This document shows positions 52,735-60,799 of a stretch of DNA of 64,000 nt, one piece after another. The stretch spans positions 1,674,001-1,738,000 of the forward strand of contig NZ_CP130701.1 in NCBI RefSeq assembly GCF_030553075.1. The letters run 5' to 3'. Under the pieces are notes generated by a model. It made no database searches. It had not been told where the DNA came from and saw only the letters and a list, made by a program, of their open reading frames with translations. The position numbers and the translations under genes are program-made. This DNA comes from Halomonas sp. I5-271120 (GTDB lineage: Bacteria; Pseudomonadota; Gammaproteobacteria; Pseudomonadales; Halomonadaceae). How positions within the stretch are numbered: the stretch's first letter is position 1; every line of letters starts with the position of its first letter.

Positions 52735-52913
52735 ATGATCAGGCGAAAAGTGGACGATAAGCTTACGCAGGCCATCAAGTCGAACACACCCTGCATTACC
52801 TTTGATGTCAAGGGAAATATTCTGGATGCCAGTGATAGTTTTCTTCAGTGTGTCAAATATGATCTTGAAGATTTAAAAGGCAAACATCATCGTATGTTCT
52901 GCACTCAAGAAAC

Positions 52914-54011
52914 GGCGGTCTCAAGTTCCAAGTGCAACGCTATTGAAGGGTGCCGGGACCGGCGACCGATTTCTTGAGCACCTCGGCGTACACTTCCAGT
53001 GGCGTGCGCCAGTCCAGTGTCTTGCGCGGCCGCGTGTTTAGTGAGTCCGCGATCGCGTCGAGCTCTTCTTGGCTGTAGACAGAAAGATCTGTGCCTTTCG
53101 GCAGGTACTGCCGTAACAGCCCGTTGGTGTTCTCGTTCGAGCCCCGCTGCCATGGGCTATGCGGGTCAGCGAAGTAGATGGCCGTACCGGTCTTTTGGGT
53201 GATCTCGGCATGTTTAACCATCTCCCTGCCTTGGTCGTACGTCATGGACAGACGCAGGGATCGAGGCACTTCATTGAGCTTGTCGCTGAAGCCAACCGCC
53301 GCCGCCGTAGCCGTGGTGCCATCCACCTTCGCCAGGATCACCAGCCGCGTGGTGCGCTCCACCAATGTACCGACCGCGGAGCGATTATTGGCGCCAATGA
53401 TGAGGTCGCCCTCCCAGTGGCCAGGCATCAAGCGGTCTTCGATCTCAGGCGGCCGCATGTGGATACTGACCAGATCGGGAATCTGCTGGCGTCGATCTGA
53501 GCCTCGGCTCCGTGGCCGACGCTTGCCGTTGCCCTGCCGCAAACAGGCGATGAGCTCTTTTTTGAGGCTGCCACGGGGCATCACATAGAGCGCGTTGTAG
53601 ATGGCCTCATGAGAAACTTGTCGATGTGAATCGTTGGGAGACATGCGTTTCAGTGTGCGGGCTATTTGCTGCGGTGACCAGTACTTGCGCAGCAGATGGA
53701 CCACGACCTCGAACAACTCGCCGTCGGGATGCAGCTTGGGGCGCTGACGTGGCCGATGACGCGTTAGGCGGGCCCGGTAGCCGGCGAGACTGGCATCGTA
53801 GCCTTTGATGGAGTCAATCGTATGGCGAGCGATTTCACGCGATACGGTGCTCGGGGCACGGCCCAGATGACAGGCGATAGCTCGGATCGAGTGAGTCGTT
53901 CGCATCATCATGATGGCAGCTCGGTCTTCAGCAGTGAGATGGCGGTAGCAGTAGGTCATGGCAACACCGTACCTGATGGGTTACGTGTTGCACTTGGTCA
54001 TTGAGACCGCC
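52914..54011. mobile_element. IS30-family insertion sequence (1098 bp)
   Basis: Bounded by terminal inverted repeats of 25 bp with 22 matches (GGCGGTCTCAA...CCAAGTGCAAC at 52914-52938; its complement at 53987-54011) and flanked by a 3-bp duplication AAC (52911-52913 and 54012-54014). It contains a single transposase gene on the minus strand. The intact ends, intact transposase and in-frame restoration of the host gene point to a recent insertion. Confidence 0.92.
52940..53959 (-). CDS. IS30-family transposase
   Basis: Encodes 339 residues. An N-terminal helix-turn-helix (TAEDRAAIMMMRTTHSIRAI, then GRAPSTVSREI) binds the ends. The DDE catalytic domain shows GHWEGDLIIGANN (first Asp), MTYDQGREM (second Asp) and SNENTNGLLRQYLPKGTDL (Glu), the IS30 hallmark. 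The gene fills the element, nearly touching both inverted repeats, and has no frameshift, so the element may be active. Confidence 0.95.
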   Translation of the reverse strand: MTYCYRHLTAEDRAAIMMMRTTHSIRAIACHLGRAPSTVSREIARHTIDSIKGYDASLAGYRARLTRHRPRQRPKLHPDGELFEVVVHLLRKYWSPQQIARTLKRMSPNDSHRQVSHEAIYNALYVMPRGSLKKELIACLRQGNGKRRPRSRGSDRRQQIPDLVSIHMRPPEIEDRLMPGHWEGDLIIGANNRSAVGTLVERTTRLVILAKVDGTTATAAAVGFSDKLNEVPRSLRLSMTYDQGREMVKHAEITQKTGTAIYFADPHSPWQRGSNENTNGLLRQYLPKGTDLSVYSQEELDAIADSLNTRPRKTLDWRTPLEVYAEVLKKSVAGPGTLQ

Positions 54012-55092
54012 AACGTTGAGATCTTCTGAATATGAGCTCTTTTGGAAAGAGCTGGCTGGCGGAAAAAGTCAAAGTGGCACCTTTCAGCGCATCAATGCTG
54101 CAGGAGGCGACGTTTGGCTAGAAGCCACGTACCTGCCCGTCGAGGGTAGAAATGGCAAAGTCGCTTATGTGATGAAGATTGCCAGTGATGTGACCGAAAA
54201 GCACCAGAACGCAGTCGACCAAGGTGCCATCCTAAGTGCACTCGATGCATCAATGGCCGTGATCGAATTTACCCCTGACGGCCATGTCATTAGTGCTAAT
54301 AAAAACTTCCTTGGTGCTATAGGTTACAGCCTTGCTGACATCAAGGGGCAGCATCATGCGATGTTCTGCACCCCAGAGTTCTATCAGGAAAACTCTGGTT
54401 TCTGGCATGAATTAGCGCAAAATAATTTGAAGCAGGGGAAGTTCAAGAGGATTGCTTCTGATGGCCAGATCGTTTGGCTGGAAGCGACCTACAACCCGGT
54501 TGTTGATGAAAGCGGGGATGTGTTCAAGGTGGTGAAATTTGCCACCGATATTACGTCCGACATTGAAAAAGAACATGCCGCACGTCGCGCCGTAGAATCT
54601 GCACGAACCACGTCTCAGCAGACGGAAACGATTGCCAATGATGGTCTTGGCCAACTTGAGGAAGCCGTCAAAACCGCAAGGCATGTGGCGTCTGAAGTGG
54701 AGGGGGCTCAAGGCATCATCAATGCCCTCAATCAACAGATCCATAAGATTAACGAGATCACCAACACCATTTCACGTATCGCACAGCAGACGAACCTTCT
54801 GGCCCTCAACGCCTCGGTTGAAGCCGCCAGGGCCGGGGAACACGGGCGCGGTTTTGCCGTTGTCGCCAAGGAAGTCAAACAGCTTTCGCAGGGGTCGACC
54901 GAGGCCGCCAAAAAGATTTCCGATGTGCTGGGAGAAAATAACGAGCTGATTCGACAAGCCAGCGAAAGAATGAATGAAGTGGTCGACCAAAGCGCTACCA
55001 ATCGTGAGCGGGTTGCCCAAACGCAGTCGGTGATCAGCGAGATTCTTTCCGGTGCCGAGCGGGTCTCGCGTGCGATCGATAGCCTGTGACTA

Positions 55093-55550
55093 GCTGGCCA
55101 TGGGCGTTACAGCGCCTCAGCATGGCGGCGTGAGGTAGCAAGAATCACTCGATATTCTGGATCTTAAAATGGCATGTCAATATTTTCCACTTTAAAATCA
55201 TAGATTTGAATGTTTTGTTGGTGACATAAACATGGCAGTACTCCCCAATGTACTCCCCGATAGGCAGCGGCTACATGCCACAGCCAGATCAGTCAGAGTG
55301 CTGGCCGGCTAGAGGACTGGAAGCATTCTACTTAAGCGCCACACCCGTGCCTATCGGCGGCCTGCGTCGCTGCCTCTGCCAAGAAAGTCGAGCCTGAACG
55401 TCATGGCGACACTCAGCGTGTTACCCGAGCGTCAGGTTCGATAGCTGCGTTCGGTTCCTGACCAGTCTCCTGGCGCCCTCTCATAGGTAAACAATACGCT
55501 GTAAGCATGCTGAGGGTGTTGGTCTTGTCTTTTCGATTTCCAGCGGCATT
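55093..55550. other. Non-coding stretch at the core/island transition
   Basis: About 460 bases with no supported gene. It holds a 12-base direct repeat, GTACTCCCCAAT followed by GTACTCCCCGAT (about 55237-55260). I looked for integrase or tRNA remnants on both strands and found none I could support. Confidence 0.45.
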
Positions 55551-56264
55551 TTATTCCCCCTTGTGAATTAATTGCTTTGTATTTAGTTTTGTTACTATAT
55601 CCAATGGGAATGTCTTTGGAGCCCAAGATTGGACTTTTTTCAAGGCTTTGTTTATTGTTTCGCTTTCAGATAAAAATCTCTCGTCTTTAAATTCTTTAGT
55701 CCCGATGTGTTCGTGGATTGAAGAGTGGTTAGCCTTGAAGGCATCCATTTCGTATTGGATCATTTTGTTCAAATTATCTTCGAGGAGGCATAAGAGAATA
55801 TTGGTGTACATTTCAATTTCATAGACCCTTCTTTTATGGGCCCCTCTTGCTAATTCGAGGCTTTGAGAAGATAGATCCTTCTGCCTTTTAATTTCATTTC
55901 TCAATTCGTCATTTCTTTGGGCTTCGTCGTCTATCAGCTCTTCTAGTGTTTCGCCCAGTGTCTTGCCTTTTTTCTTTGCAAGGTTGTTAAGCTTTTTCTT
56001 TTTTTCATTGCCTATTGTTAAGCTGAATTCGGTTTTCCCATTTCTTTTTTTTCTCAGTTTCTTCTGCCTCCAGGCAGCCTTCATGGATCTTACAGCCAAG
56101 ATATAGGCAGGGTCGTGGCTAGCGCTATTGTCAAGTGTTATTAGGTAATGGTGCGGATCAGGAGGGTCGGGGTTATGTGAAACGTTTTTCCTGAAGAGGT
56201 AATCGGCGGCCCATCTATGTTGCTCAATGTTATTTGGTTTTAACCATTTATAAAGTTCGGACAT
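55551..56264 (-). CDS. MatP-like ribbon-helix-helix protein with coiled-coil C-terminus (uncertain)
   Basis: Encodes 237 residues, AT-rich and lysine-rich unlike its surroundings, which suggests transfer. I recognise no exact family. Residues 60-115 resemble the DNA-binding part of the chromosome-organising protein MatP: an MKxxxRxxxxR stretch (SMKAAWRQKKLRKK), a strand with FSLTI, then LNNLAKKKGKTLGETLEELI, against MatP's [20 protein letters not shown]. The N-terminus (YKWLKP..., RWAADYLFRK) could match MatP's helical region, and residues 115-190 look like a long coiled coil; MatP also ends in one but is only about 150 residues long. A matS-like 13-mer lies 54 bases upstream of the start. 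DNA binding is likely; the MatP link is inference. Confidence 0.5.
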   Translation of the reverse strand: MSELYKWLKPNNIEQHRWAADYLFRKNVSHNPDPPDPHHYLITLDNSASHDPAYILAVRSMKAAWRQKKLRKKRNGKTEFSLTIGNEKKKKLNNLAKKKGKTLGETLEELIDDEAQRNDELRNEIKRQKDLSSQSLELARGAHKRRVYEIEMYTNILLCLLEDNLNKMIQYEMDAFKANHSSIHEHIGTKEFKDERFLSESETINKALKKVQSWAPKTFPLDIVTKLNTKQLIHKGE

Positions 56265-56789
56265 TTTTTTCTACCCTTAGTTTTAATTTTAAGTAAAAGT
56301 TTCCCGGTATAAGCATAGTGACAACGACACATCACGACGCAGTGAAACATCGATGCATCACAACGTGTCGTAACAACGTAACGCTACGACGTAAATTAGG
56401 CAAGGGAAATACCCTAGTTCTGGGCTTTCCCACGGCGATCAGTGAGGCAAAATTGAGAGATCATCACCCTTTCCAAGGGGCTGTAGAACGATCACATCTT
56501 GGTAGGGAGCTGTCCAGAGGCTGTGCTGTCTCAGCGTACCTGCCGCTTTTAGCTGGCTGAGAGGTTGTAAAGACTTCCCCCTCCCCCCCACAAATCTTTG
56601 TCTCGCTTTGACTGGGACGCGAATGTCGCACGGTAGTGGGGCGGAACTGGGAGAGTTTAAATGTCTGGTAAGGAGGTTTGCTATTATCGATGGGGTTTGG
56701 ATGAGTGGATAAGGTAGTGGGAGTTTTAGGGGTGTTAAATTAAAAATACTCACCAGCTTCATCTCATGAAGGACAAACAGGAGTTCGAC
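56265..56789. other. Regulatory/non-coding region with repeats between the MatP-like and AlpA-like genes
   Basis: 525 bases between divergent genes. 56311-56400 is dense in related words: GTGACAACGACAC (56318-56330), ATCACGACG, GTGTCGT (56365-56371, complementary to ACGACAC at 56324-56330), CATCACAACG, AACGCTACGACG. Further on there is a run of C residues near 56577-56590 and an AT-rich promoter-like area before 56760. No supported gene; the short frames at 56318 and 56439 lack features. Confidence 0.5.
56318..56371. promoter_or_regulatory. matS-like word and inverted repeat upstream of the MatP-like gene
   Basis: GTGACAACGACAC (56318-56330) matches the matS consensus GTGACRNYGTCAC at all but one position. 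ACGACAC within it can pair with GTGTCGT at 56365-56371. The site is 54 bases upstream of the divergent MatP-like start, where an autoregulatory operator would be expected. Confidence 0.4.
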
Positions 56790-56987
56790 ATGAGCAAGAA
56801 GCTGATTCGCATCAAAGACGTCATGGACCGCACTGGCCTTGCAAGGTCTACGGTCTACAAGTACATCGGCAAGGGGTGGCTCCCCGAGCCGATCAAGTTC
56901 GGCACTAGGATATCGGCCTGGGTGGAGGATGAAATTGATGCCTGCATACAGGAACTTATCAAAAGACGTGACATGGGGTCTGTGTGA
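56790..56987 (+). CDS. AlpA-family phage/satellite transcriptional regulator
   Basis: Encodes 65 residues from the ATG at 56790, which has GGAG seven bases upstream; an in-frame ATG at 56766 lacks a ribosome site. It reads as a MerR-like single helix-turn-helix: LIRIKDVMDRTGLARSTVYKYIGKGWLPEPIKFG, with the wing ending in WVEDEIDACIQELI; only the first half of the phrase is needed to recognise AlpA. AlpA proteins switch on excision or satellite-phage genes in P4-like elements. It precedes the Gp2-like gene by about 320 bases. Confidence 0.85.
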   Translation: MSKKLIRIKDVMDRTGLARSTVYKYIGKGWLPEPIKFGTRISAWVEDEIDACIQELIKRRDMGSV

Positions 56988-57306
56988 GATGAAGGAGCGA
57001 TAGTTTGATAATGTAATTCAAGAGCAGGTTTCCACCTTGCACCACCCATGTCCATCACAGCCCACCTGCATTGCTGGTATCTGAACCAGTGTCTCCGACC
57101 CTTGTTTAATTATTATATAAAGCTATTCAAGGAGAAGGGGAGGGGCCTCCAGCCCCGTACCTACCAGAGCAAGGGGAGAAGAGGAGAACACCCTACCCAT
57201 AGACCAGTGGATCCAGCGTACAGCTGGAGAATTCATCGTGCCTGAAACAGGCGCTCATGGCTTGACGGCCATGGGCTATTCCACATGTTCCTACAGGAGC
57301 TACCAC
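56988..57306. other. Gap between AlpA-like and Gp2-like genes
   Basis: About 320 bases. A small GGGGC/GCCCC hairpin (57142-57156) lies in a purine-rich stretch. An upstream GTG at 57238 is in frame with the next gene but has no ribosome site. Nothing else is supported. Confidence 0.45.
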
Positions 57307-57966
57307 ATGTCACAGAGACACCACGCCAACCCCAACCTGAACTTGCATTACTACAACGCATACAACGACTTGGAGATTCAAATGGAGTCCTTACCGATGG
57401 TGACTGAATATCTCGACGCGCTACACATCACGCTGCAGAAAGCTACGAGCGACTACCCTCGAGTGCTGGCCTTCCGGGTTGACCCGGTCATTCCTACTGC
57501 GATCAGTGACAGGATGACGCCGGAGGACCACAAGCGCTTGATCACATGCTTTATCGCTTCCCTGAAAGCCATCATCAAGCACGACCGGGCACGGAAGCGC
57601 CAGGGCGGCTGGGTCCCGGATACCACGGTGCGCTACGTCTGGTGCCGTGAGATCGGCACCAATGGCAAGCCGCACTATCACTTCTTCCTGATTCTTAACC
57701 GCGATGCCTACCACCTACCCGGCAGGGCATGCTCTCCCAACGATAACCTCTTCAACCGCGTATCGAGGGCCTGGTACAGCGCACTGGGGGTGGCGTGGAA
57801 CCCCCAAGAGCCCTGGATTTATGTTCCACAGAACCCGGTGTACTGGATTGACCGGGGTGATCCGCAGAGCTTCCAGGAAGCGTTCTATCGAGCATCGTAC
57901 CTGTGCAAGGCCGAGACGAAGCAATACGGGCTGGGGCTGCGGGCGTTCGGTACCAGTCGTAATTGA
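57307..57966 (+). CDS. Inovirus Gp2 / YagK-YfjJ-type replication-like protein
   Basis: Encodes 219 residues from the ATG at 57307, seven bases after AGGAG. The core has a RVLAFRVDPVIP strand, then VWCREIGTNGKPHYHFFLIL, where the HYHFF stretch recalls the HUH-type metal motif of rolling-circle initiators, and YRASYLCKAETKQYGLGLRAFG near the end. This family occurs in filamentous phages and in satellite-type islands and is thought to start replication. The pairing with an AlpA-like gene suggests a satellite-phage remnant; no integrase or capsid gene is in view. Confidence 0.8.
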   Translation: MSQRHHANPNLNLHYYNAYNDLEIQMESLPMVTEYLDALHITLQKATSDYPRVLAFRVDPVIPTAISDRMTPEDHKRLITCFIASLKAIIKHDRARKRQGGWVPDTTVRYVWCREIGTNGKPHYHFFLILNRDAYHLPGRACSPNDNLFNRVSRAWYSALGVAWNPQEPWIYVPQNPVYWIDRGDPQSFQEAFYRASYLCKAETKQYGLGLRAFGTSRN

Positions 57967-58046
57967 TGATCGGGAGCCCCTGCTCATGCGGTAGGGGCGC
58001 TCTCTTATGTGGTTAACGTGATCCGGCCATCATACGGGGAGGATTC

Positions 58047-59474
58047 ATGGCCTTTCGCTTTCAACGTCGCATCACGCTCGCCCCGGGCATTCGACTCAAC
58101 CTGAGCAAGCGGGGCCTCGGGCTCTCGGTGGGCCCGCGCGGTGCCAGCCTCAGCGTGAGGCCGAGCGGCGTGCACGGCCATGCGGGAATTCCCGGCACCG
58201 GCCTGGCCTATCGGCAGAAGCTCAACACCCGGAACCGCCGTATGCCTGGATCTAGCGGTGGCGCCGGGCGCTCAAGCCCCGCTGCTGCCCTGGAGGCGCT
58301 GCTGTCGCAGGGCGAGTCACTTCCCCTCCGGCTCGAGATCGATGCCAAGGGCGGCACCCACTACTTCCACGGCGACGGCACGCCGATGCGTGATGACGAG
58401 GCCCGCGTGCTGCGGCGGCATGCCAGGGAGTCTCTGCGCGAGCAGCTTGAGGCCCACTGCCAACGCCTGAACGAGGATCTCGATCGATTGGGTCGTTTGC
58501 ACGAGGAAACCCCGCACCCGCACAAGAATGGCTACACCACCCAGGACTTCCCCGAAGCCCCACCACCTCCTCCGGCGCTGCGGCATCCCGCCTGGTGGCA
58601 CTTTCTGTGGCCGCCAGCCAAGCGCCATGTGGAGGAGGAAAACCGTCGAAGCCAGGCGGCGTTTGATGAGGCCTACCGCGATTGGGAGTGGCGCAAGTCC
58701 GAGCATGATGCGGCAGAATTTGCTCGCCACCAGCGCGAGAGCGAGGAGGTTTGGCATGACCTCGAGGCCATGGAGCAGACCCTGCGTGAGCGGTTGGAGG
58801 AGGTTGACTGGCCCCGTGAAACCGTCATCGACTTCGACCTCGGCAGCGATATCAGCACCATTGCCGTCGACATCGACCTGCCCGGCGAGGAGGAAATGCC
58901 AGACCGCTACTGGACTATGACCGCCAAGCAGATCAGGCTCACGCCCCGCCGGCTCAGCGATACCCGGCAGCGTGAGCTATATCGGGACCACGTTCACGGC
59001 ATCGCCTTTCGTATGCTGGGCGCGGTTTTCGCCCGCCTGCCCGCCGTGCAGGAGGCGAAGGTCTCTGGCTATCGCCAGATCACCGACCCAGCCACCGGCG
59101 GCGAACGCGACCAGTACCTGTTCAGCGTCAAGGTCACTCGCGAGCAGTGGAGCAGGATCCACTTCGACAGGCTGGACCAGGTGGACGCGGTTGCCGCCAT
59201 GGAGGCCTTCAAACTGCGCCGCGAGATGACCAAGACCGGTATCTTCCGTGATGTCGAGCCGTTCAGGTTGGTGTGGTTCGGCAGATATAGAAACTACATG
59301 CTACCATGCTACCTAACACTATTTGTTAGGTTGTGCTCGTTAGGGCACAGCGCCGCCAGGGAGGGCCGCGGGTGCCCAACGCAGCTCAGCACAAGCTTGC
59401 TCGCCAGCATGAGGCACTGTCGTCGCTCTCCACGCCGCAGCGTGAGCGCCTTGCCCACATCGACTTCACCCTGA
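58047..59474 (+). CDS. DUF4236 domain-containing protein, 3' end fused out of frame
   Basis: Encodes 475 residues. The N-terminus is a clear DUF4236 domain ([20 protein letters not shown], then [24 protein letters not shown]). A charged middle region (about 80-260, with several WE-rich helices) and a conserved-looking block to about residue 405 ([16 protein letters not shown]) follow. The last 70 residues (from about 59270) are low-quality, Cys- and Ser-rich and overlap the start of the next gene by 103 bases in another frame, so the natural 3' end seems to have been lost. An AGGGGAGGA-type ribosome site precedes the ATG. Function of the family is unknown. Confidence 0.75.
   Translation: MAFRFQRRITLAPGIRLNLSKRGLGLSVGPRGASLSVRPSGVHGHAGIPGTGLAYRQKLNTRNRRMPGSSGGAGRSSPAAALEALLSQGESLPLRLEIDAKGGTHYFHGDGTPMRDDEARVLRRHARESLREQLEAHCQRLNEDLDRLGRLHEETPHPHKNGYTTQDFPEAPPPPPALRHPAWWHFLWPPAKRHVEEENRRSQAAFDEAYRDWEWRKSEHDAAEFARHQRESEEVWHDLEAMEQTLRERLEEVDWPRETVIDFDLGSDISTIAVDIDLPGEEEMPDRYWTMTAKQIRLTPRRLSDTRQRELYRDHVHGIAFRMLGAVFARLPAVQEAKVSGYRQITDPATGGERDQYLFSVKVTREQWSRIHFDRLDQVDAVAAMEAFKLRREMTKTGIFRDVEPFRLVWFGRYRNYMLPCYLTLFVRLCSLGHSAAREGRGCPTQLSTSLLASMRHCRRSPRRSVSALPTSTSP
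59311..59331. promoter_or_regulatory. Inverted repeat upstream of the WYL regulator, candidate BrxR operator
   Basis: ACCTAAC (59311-59317) and GTTAGGT (59325-59331) form a perfect inverted repeat with a 7-base spacer, 41 bases before the regulator start. A further GTTAGG half-site follows at 59339-59344. BrxR-type regulators bind such repeats in front of their own gene in studied BREX loci. Confidence 0.6.
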
Positions 59475-60295
59475 TGTTCAAGGGTGAGGCAGGGCGCGGT
59501 GATCTGATCGACCGCTTTGCCATCGCACCCACCCAGGCCACCAAGGACTTCGCCCTCTACCACGAGTTTGCCCCGGCCAACGTCGTCTACGATAAGTCCA
59601 GGCGCCTGCACGTCCGAGCCCGCTCCTTTGTTCCGCTGTTCGACTACGATACCGCCCGTACCCTGAGCACTCTGTGCCAGGGGCATGGCGATGGCTTCCT
59701 CGGCACGCTCCCGACGTCGGTGCGCTGCGAGATGCCCCATCAGCTCAACCATCCGGATCTCGCCATCGTGGCGGCGGTCAGTGAGGCGATGTACAAGGGC
59801 TGTGCGCTAGCGATTCGCTACGTGTCGCTCTCTAGCGGCGAGACCGAGCGCGAAATCGTGCCCCATACCCTGATCGATAACGGCCTGCGATGGCATGTGC
59901 GGGCGTTCGACCGACACTCCGGTGAATTCCGCGACTTCGTTCTCACACGCCTGCTGACGGCCACTGTGCTCGAGCAGAGCCTTGCGCAGGAATATGAGGG
60001 ACTGCTGAATGACCGCCAGTGGAACCGCTTCGTCGAACTTGAGTTGATACCGCATCCCGATATCGGCCAACCCGAGGCGATTGAGCGTGACTATGCCATG
60101 AGTGAAGGATGCCTGAGGTTGGAGCTGCGCGCGGCTCTAGCCGGCTACCTACTGCGTCGCTGGAATGTCGACTGCTCGCCGGACCATTCCCAGCAGGGAG
60201 CCGAGTATCAGCTGGCTCTGGCTAACGTTCAGGCGCTGTACGGGGTCAAGAATCTCCGGCTTGCACCTGGTTATCATCAGGCTGAGCCGATGTAA
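59372..60295 (+). CDS. brxR: WYL-domain transcriptional regulator of the BREX locus (BrxR-like)
   Basis: Encodes 307 residues from the GTG at 59372, which follows GGGAGGG with a 6-base spacer; the frame upstream overlaps the promoter. A winged helix (about 20-85) with [20 protein letters not shown] is followed by a WYL-type beta domain (about 140-220; [20 protein letters not shown], then [20 protein letters not shown]) and a WCX-like C-terminus. This wHTH-WYL-WCX build is that of BrxR, which represses BREX operons and may sense a phage signal. It lies 25 bases before brxF. Confidence 0.86.
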   Translation: MPNAAQHKLARQHEALSSLSTPQRERLAHIDFTLMFKGEAGRGDLIDRFAIAPTQATKDFALYHEFAPANVVYDKSRRLHVRARSFVPLFDYDTARTLSTLCQGHGDGFLGTLPTSVRCEMPHQLNHPDLAIVAAVSEAMYKGCALAIRYVSLSSGETEREIVPHTLIDNGLRWHVRAFDRHSGEFRDFVLTRLLTATVLEQSLAQEYEGLLNDRQWNRFVELELIPHPDIGQPEAIERDYAMSEGCLRLELRAALAGYLLRRWNVDCSPDHSQQGAEYQLALANVQALYGVKNLRLAPGYHQAEPM

Positions 60296-60320
60296 CGCGC
60301 CGCCGTGCTGAGGGAGCTGC

Positions 60321-60788
60321 ATGCTTAAGTATCTAGAACAATCCGTAGAGGAAATTACAGCGCTTCACAGCAAGCTGCTCCTTCTGGCCGGGCCTCCGGG
60401 GAGCGGAAAAAGCCTGCTGCTGTCGAAACTGGCAGCCACCACTAGCACCACTGTGGTGAAAGTCGGCGCGGAATTGGGTAGAAAGCTGGCCTCCTTCCCG
60501 CACAGGCAGCGAACACTGCAGGCCAATGCAATGTTGCGTGAACTTGCTAGTGCCCAAGTGACTAATGATTTACTTCTGCTCGATAACATTGAGCTGCTGT
60601 TTGATCGGTCACTCAAGCTCGACCCATTGGATTTACTAAAGCACCACGCCAAAGCACATAGAGTAGTAGCTGTTTGGCCCGGTGAGATAAGAAATGATCG
60701 ACTGGTCTATGCCGAGCTGGGGCACCCGGAATATCAGGAATACAGCCTGGATGGTCTGGTTCCGTTTGAATTGAAAAAGTTTTCTTAA
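60321..60788 (+). CDS. brxF: BREX-3 system P-loop protein BrxF
   Basis: Encodes 155 residues with a Walker A motif GPPGSGKS (24-31), a Walker B-like strand LLLLDNIELLF near residue 92, and a VAVWPGEI segment. Small ATPases of this kind open the type 3 BREX operon, ahead of brxC. An AGGGAG ribosome site precedes the ATG. It is 25 bases after the regulator and 11 bases before brxC, so all three are probably one transcript. Confidence 0.88.
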   Translation: MLKYLEQSVEEITALHSKLLLLAGPPGSGKSLLLSKLAATTSTTVVKVGAELGRKLASFPHRQRTLQANAMLRELASAQVTNDLLLLDNIELLFDRSLKLDPLDLLKHHAKAHRVVAVWPGEIRNDRLVYAELGHPEYQEYSLDGLVPFELKKFS

Positions 60789-60799
60789 AGGGGAAGTGC

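Larger units (their letters stand above)
52735..55089 (+). pseudogene. Soluble two-PAS methyl-accepting chemoreceptor (BdlA-like), split by an IS30 element
   Basis: The 5' part (52735-52913) encodes the start of a PAS domain ending in HHRMFCTQET; the 3' part (54015-55089) continues as [16 protein letters not shown]. Deleting the IS and one copy of the AAC duplication gives a continuous 417-codon protein, the length of P. aeruginosa BdlA. The restored first PAS (about 15-125) lines up with the second (about 130-245; [21 protein letters not shown]), and a receiver-like MCP signalling domain follows ([33 protein letters not shown]). There are no membrane segments, so the receptor would be cytoplasmic. 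Such proteins link redox or c-di-GMP signals to chemotaxis or biofilm dispersal. In its present state only an N-terminal fragment, and possibly a PAS-MCP fragment from the TTG at 54001, can be made. Confidence 0.9.

Noticed and set aside
55093..57306. tRNA gene or integrase marking the island's left end
   Set aside because: Neither a cloverleaf nor tyrosine-recombinase motifs could be found on either strand.
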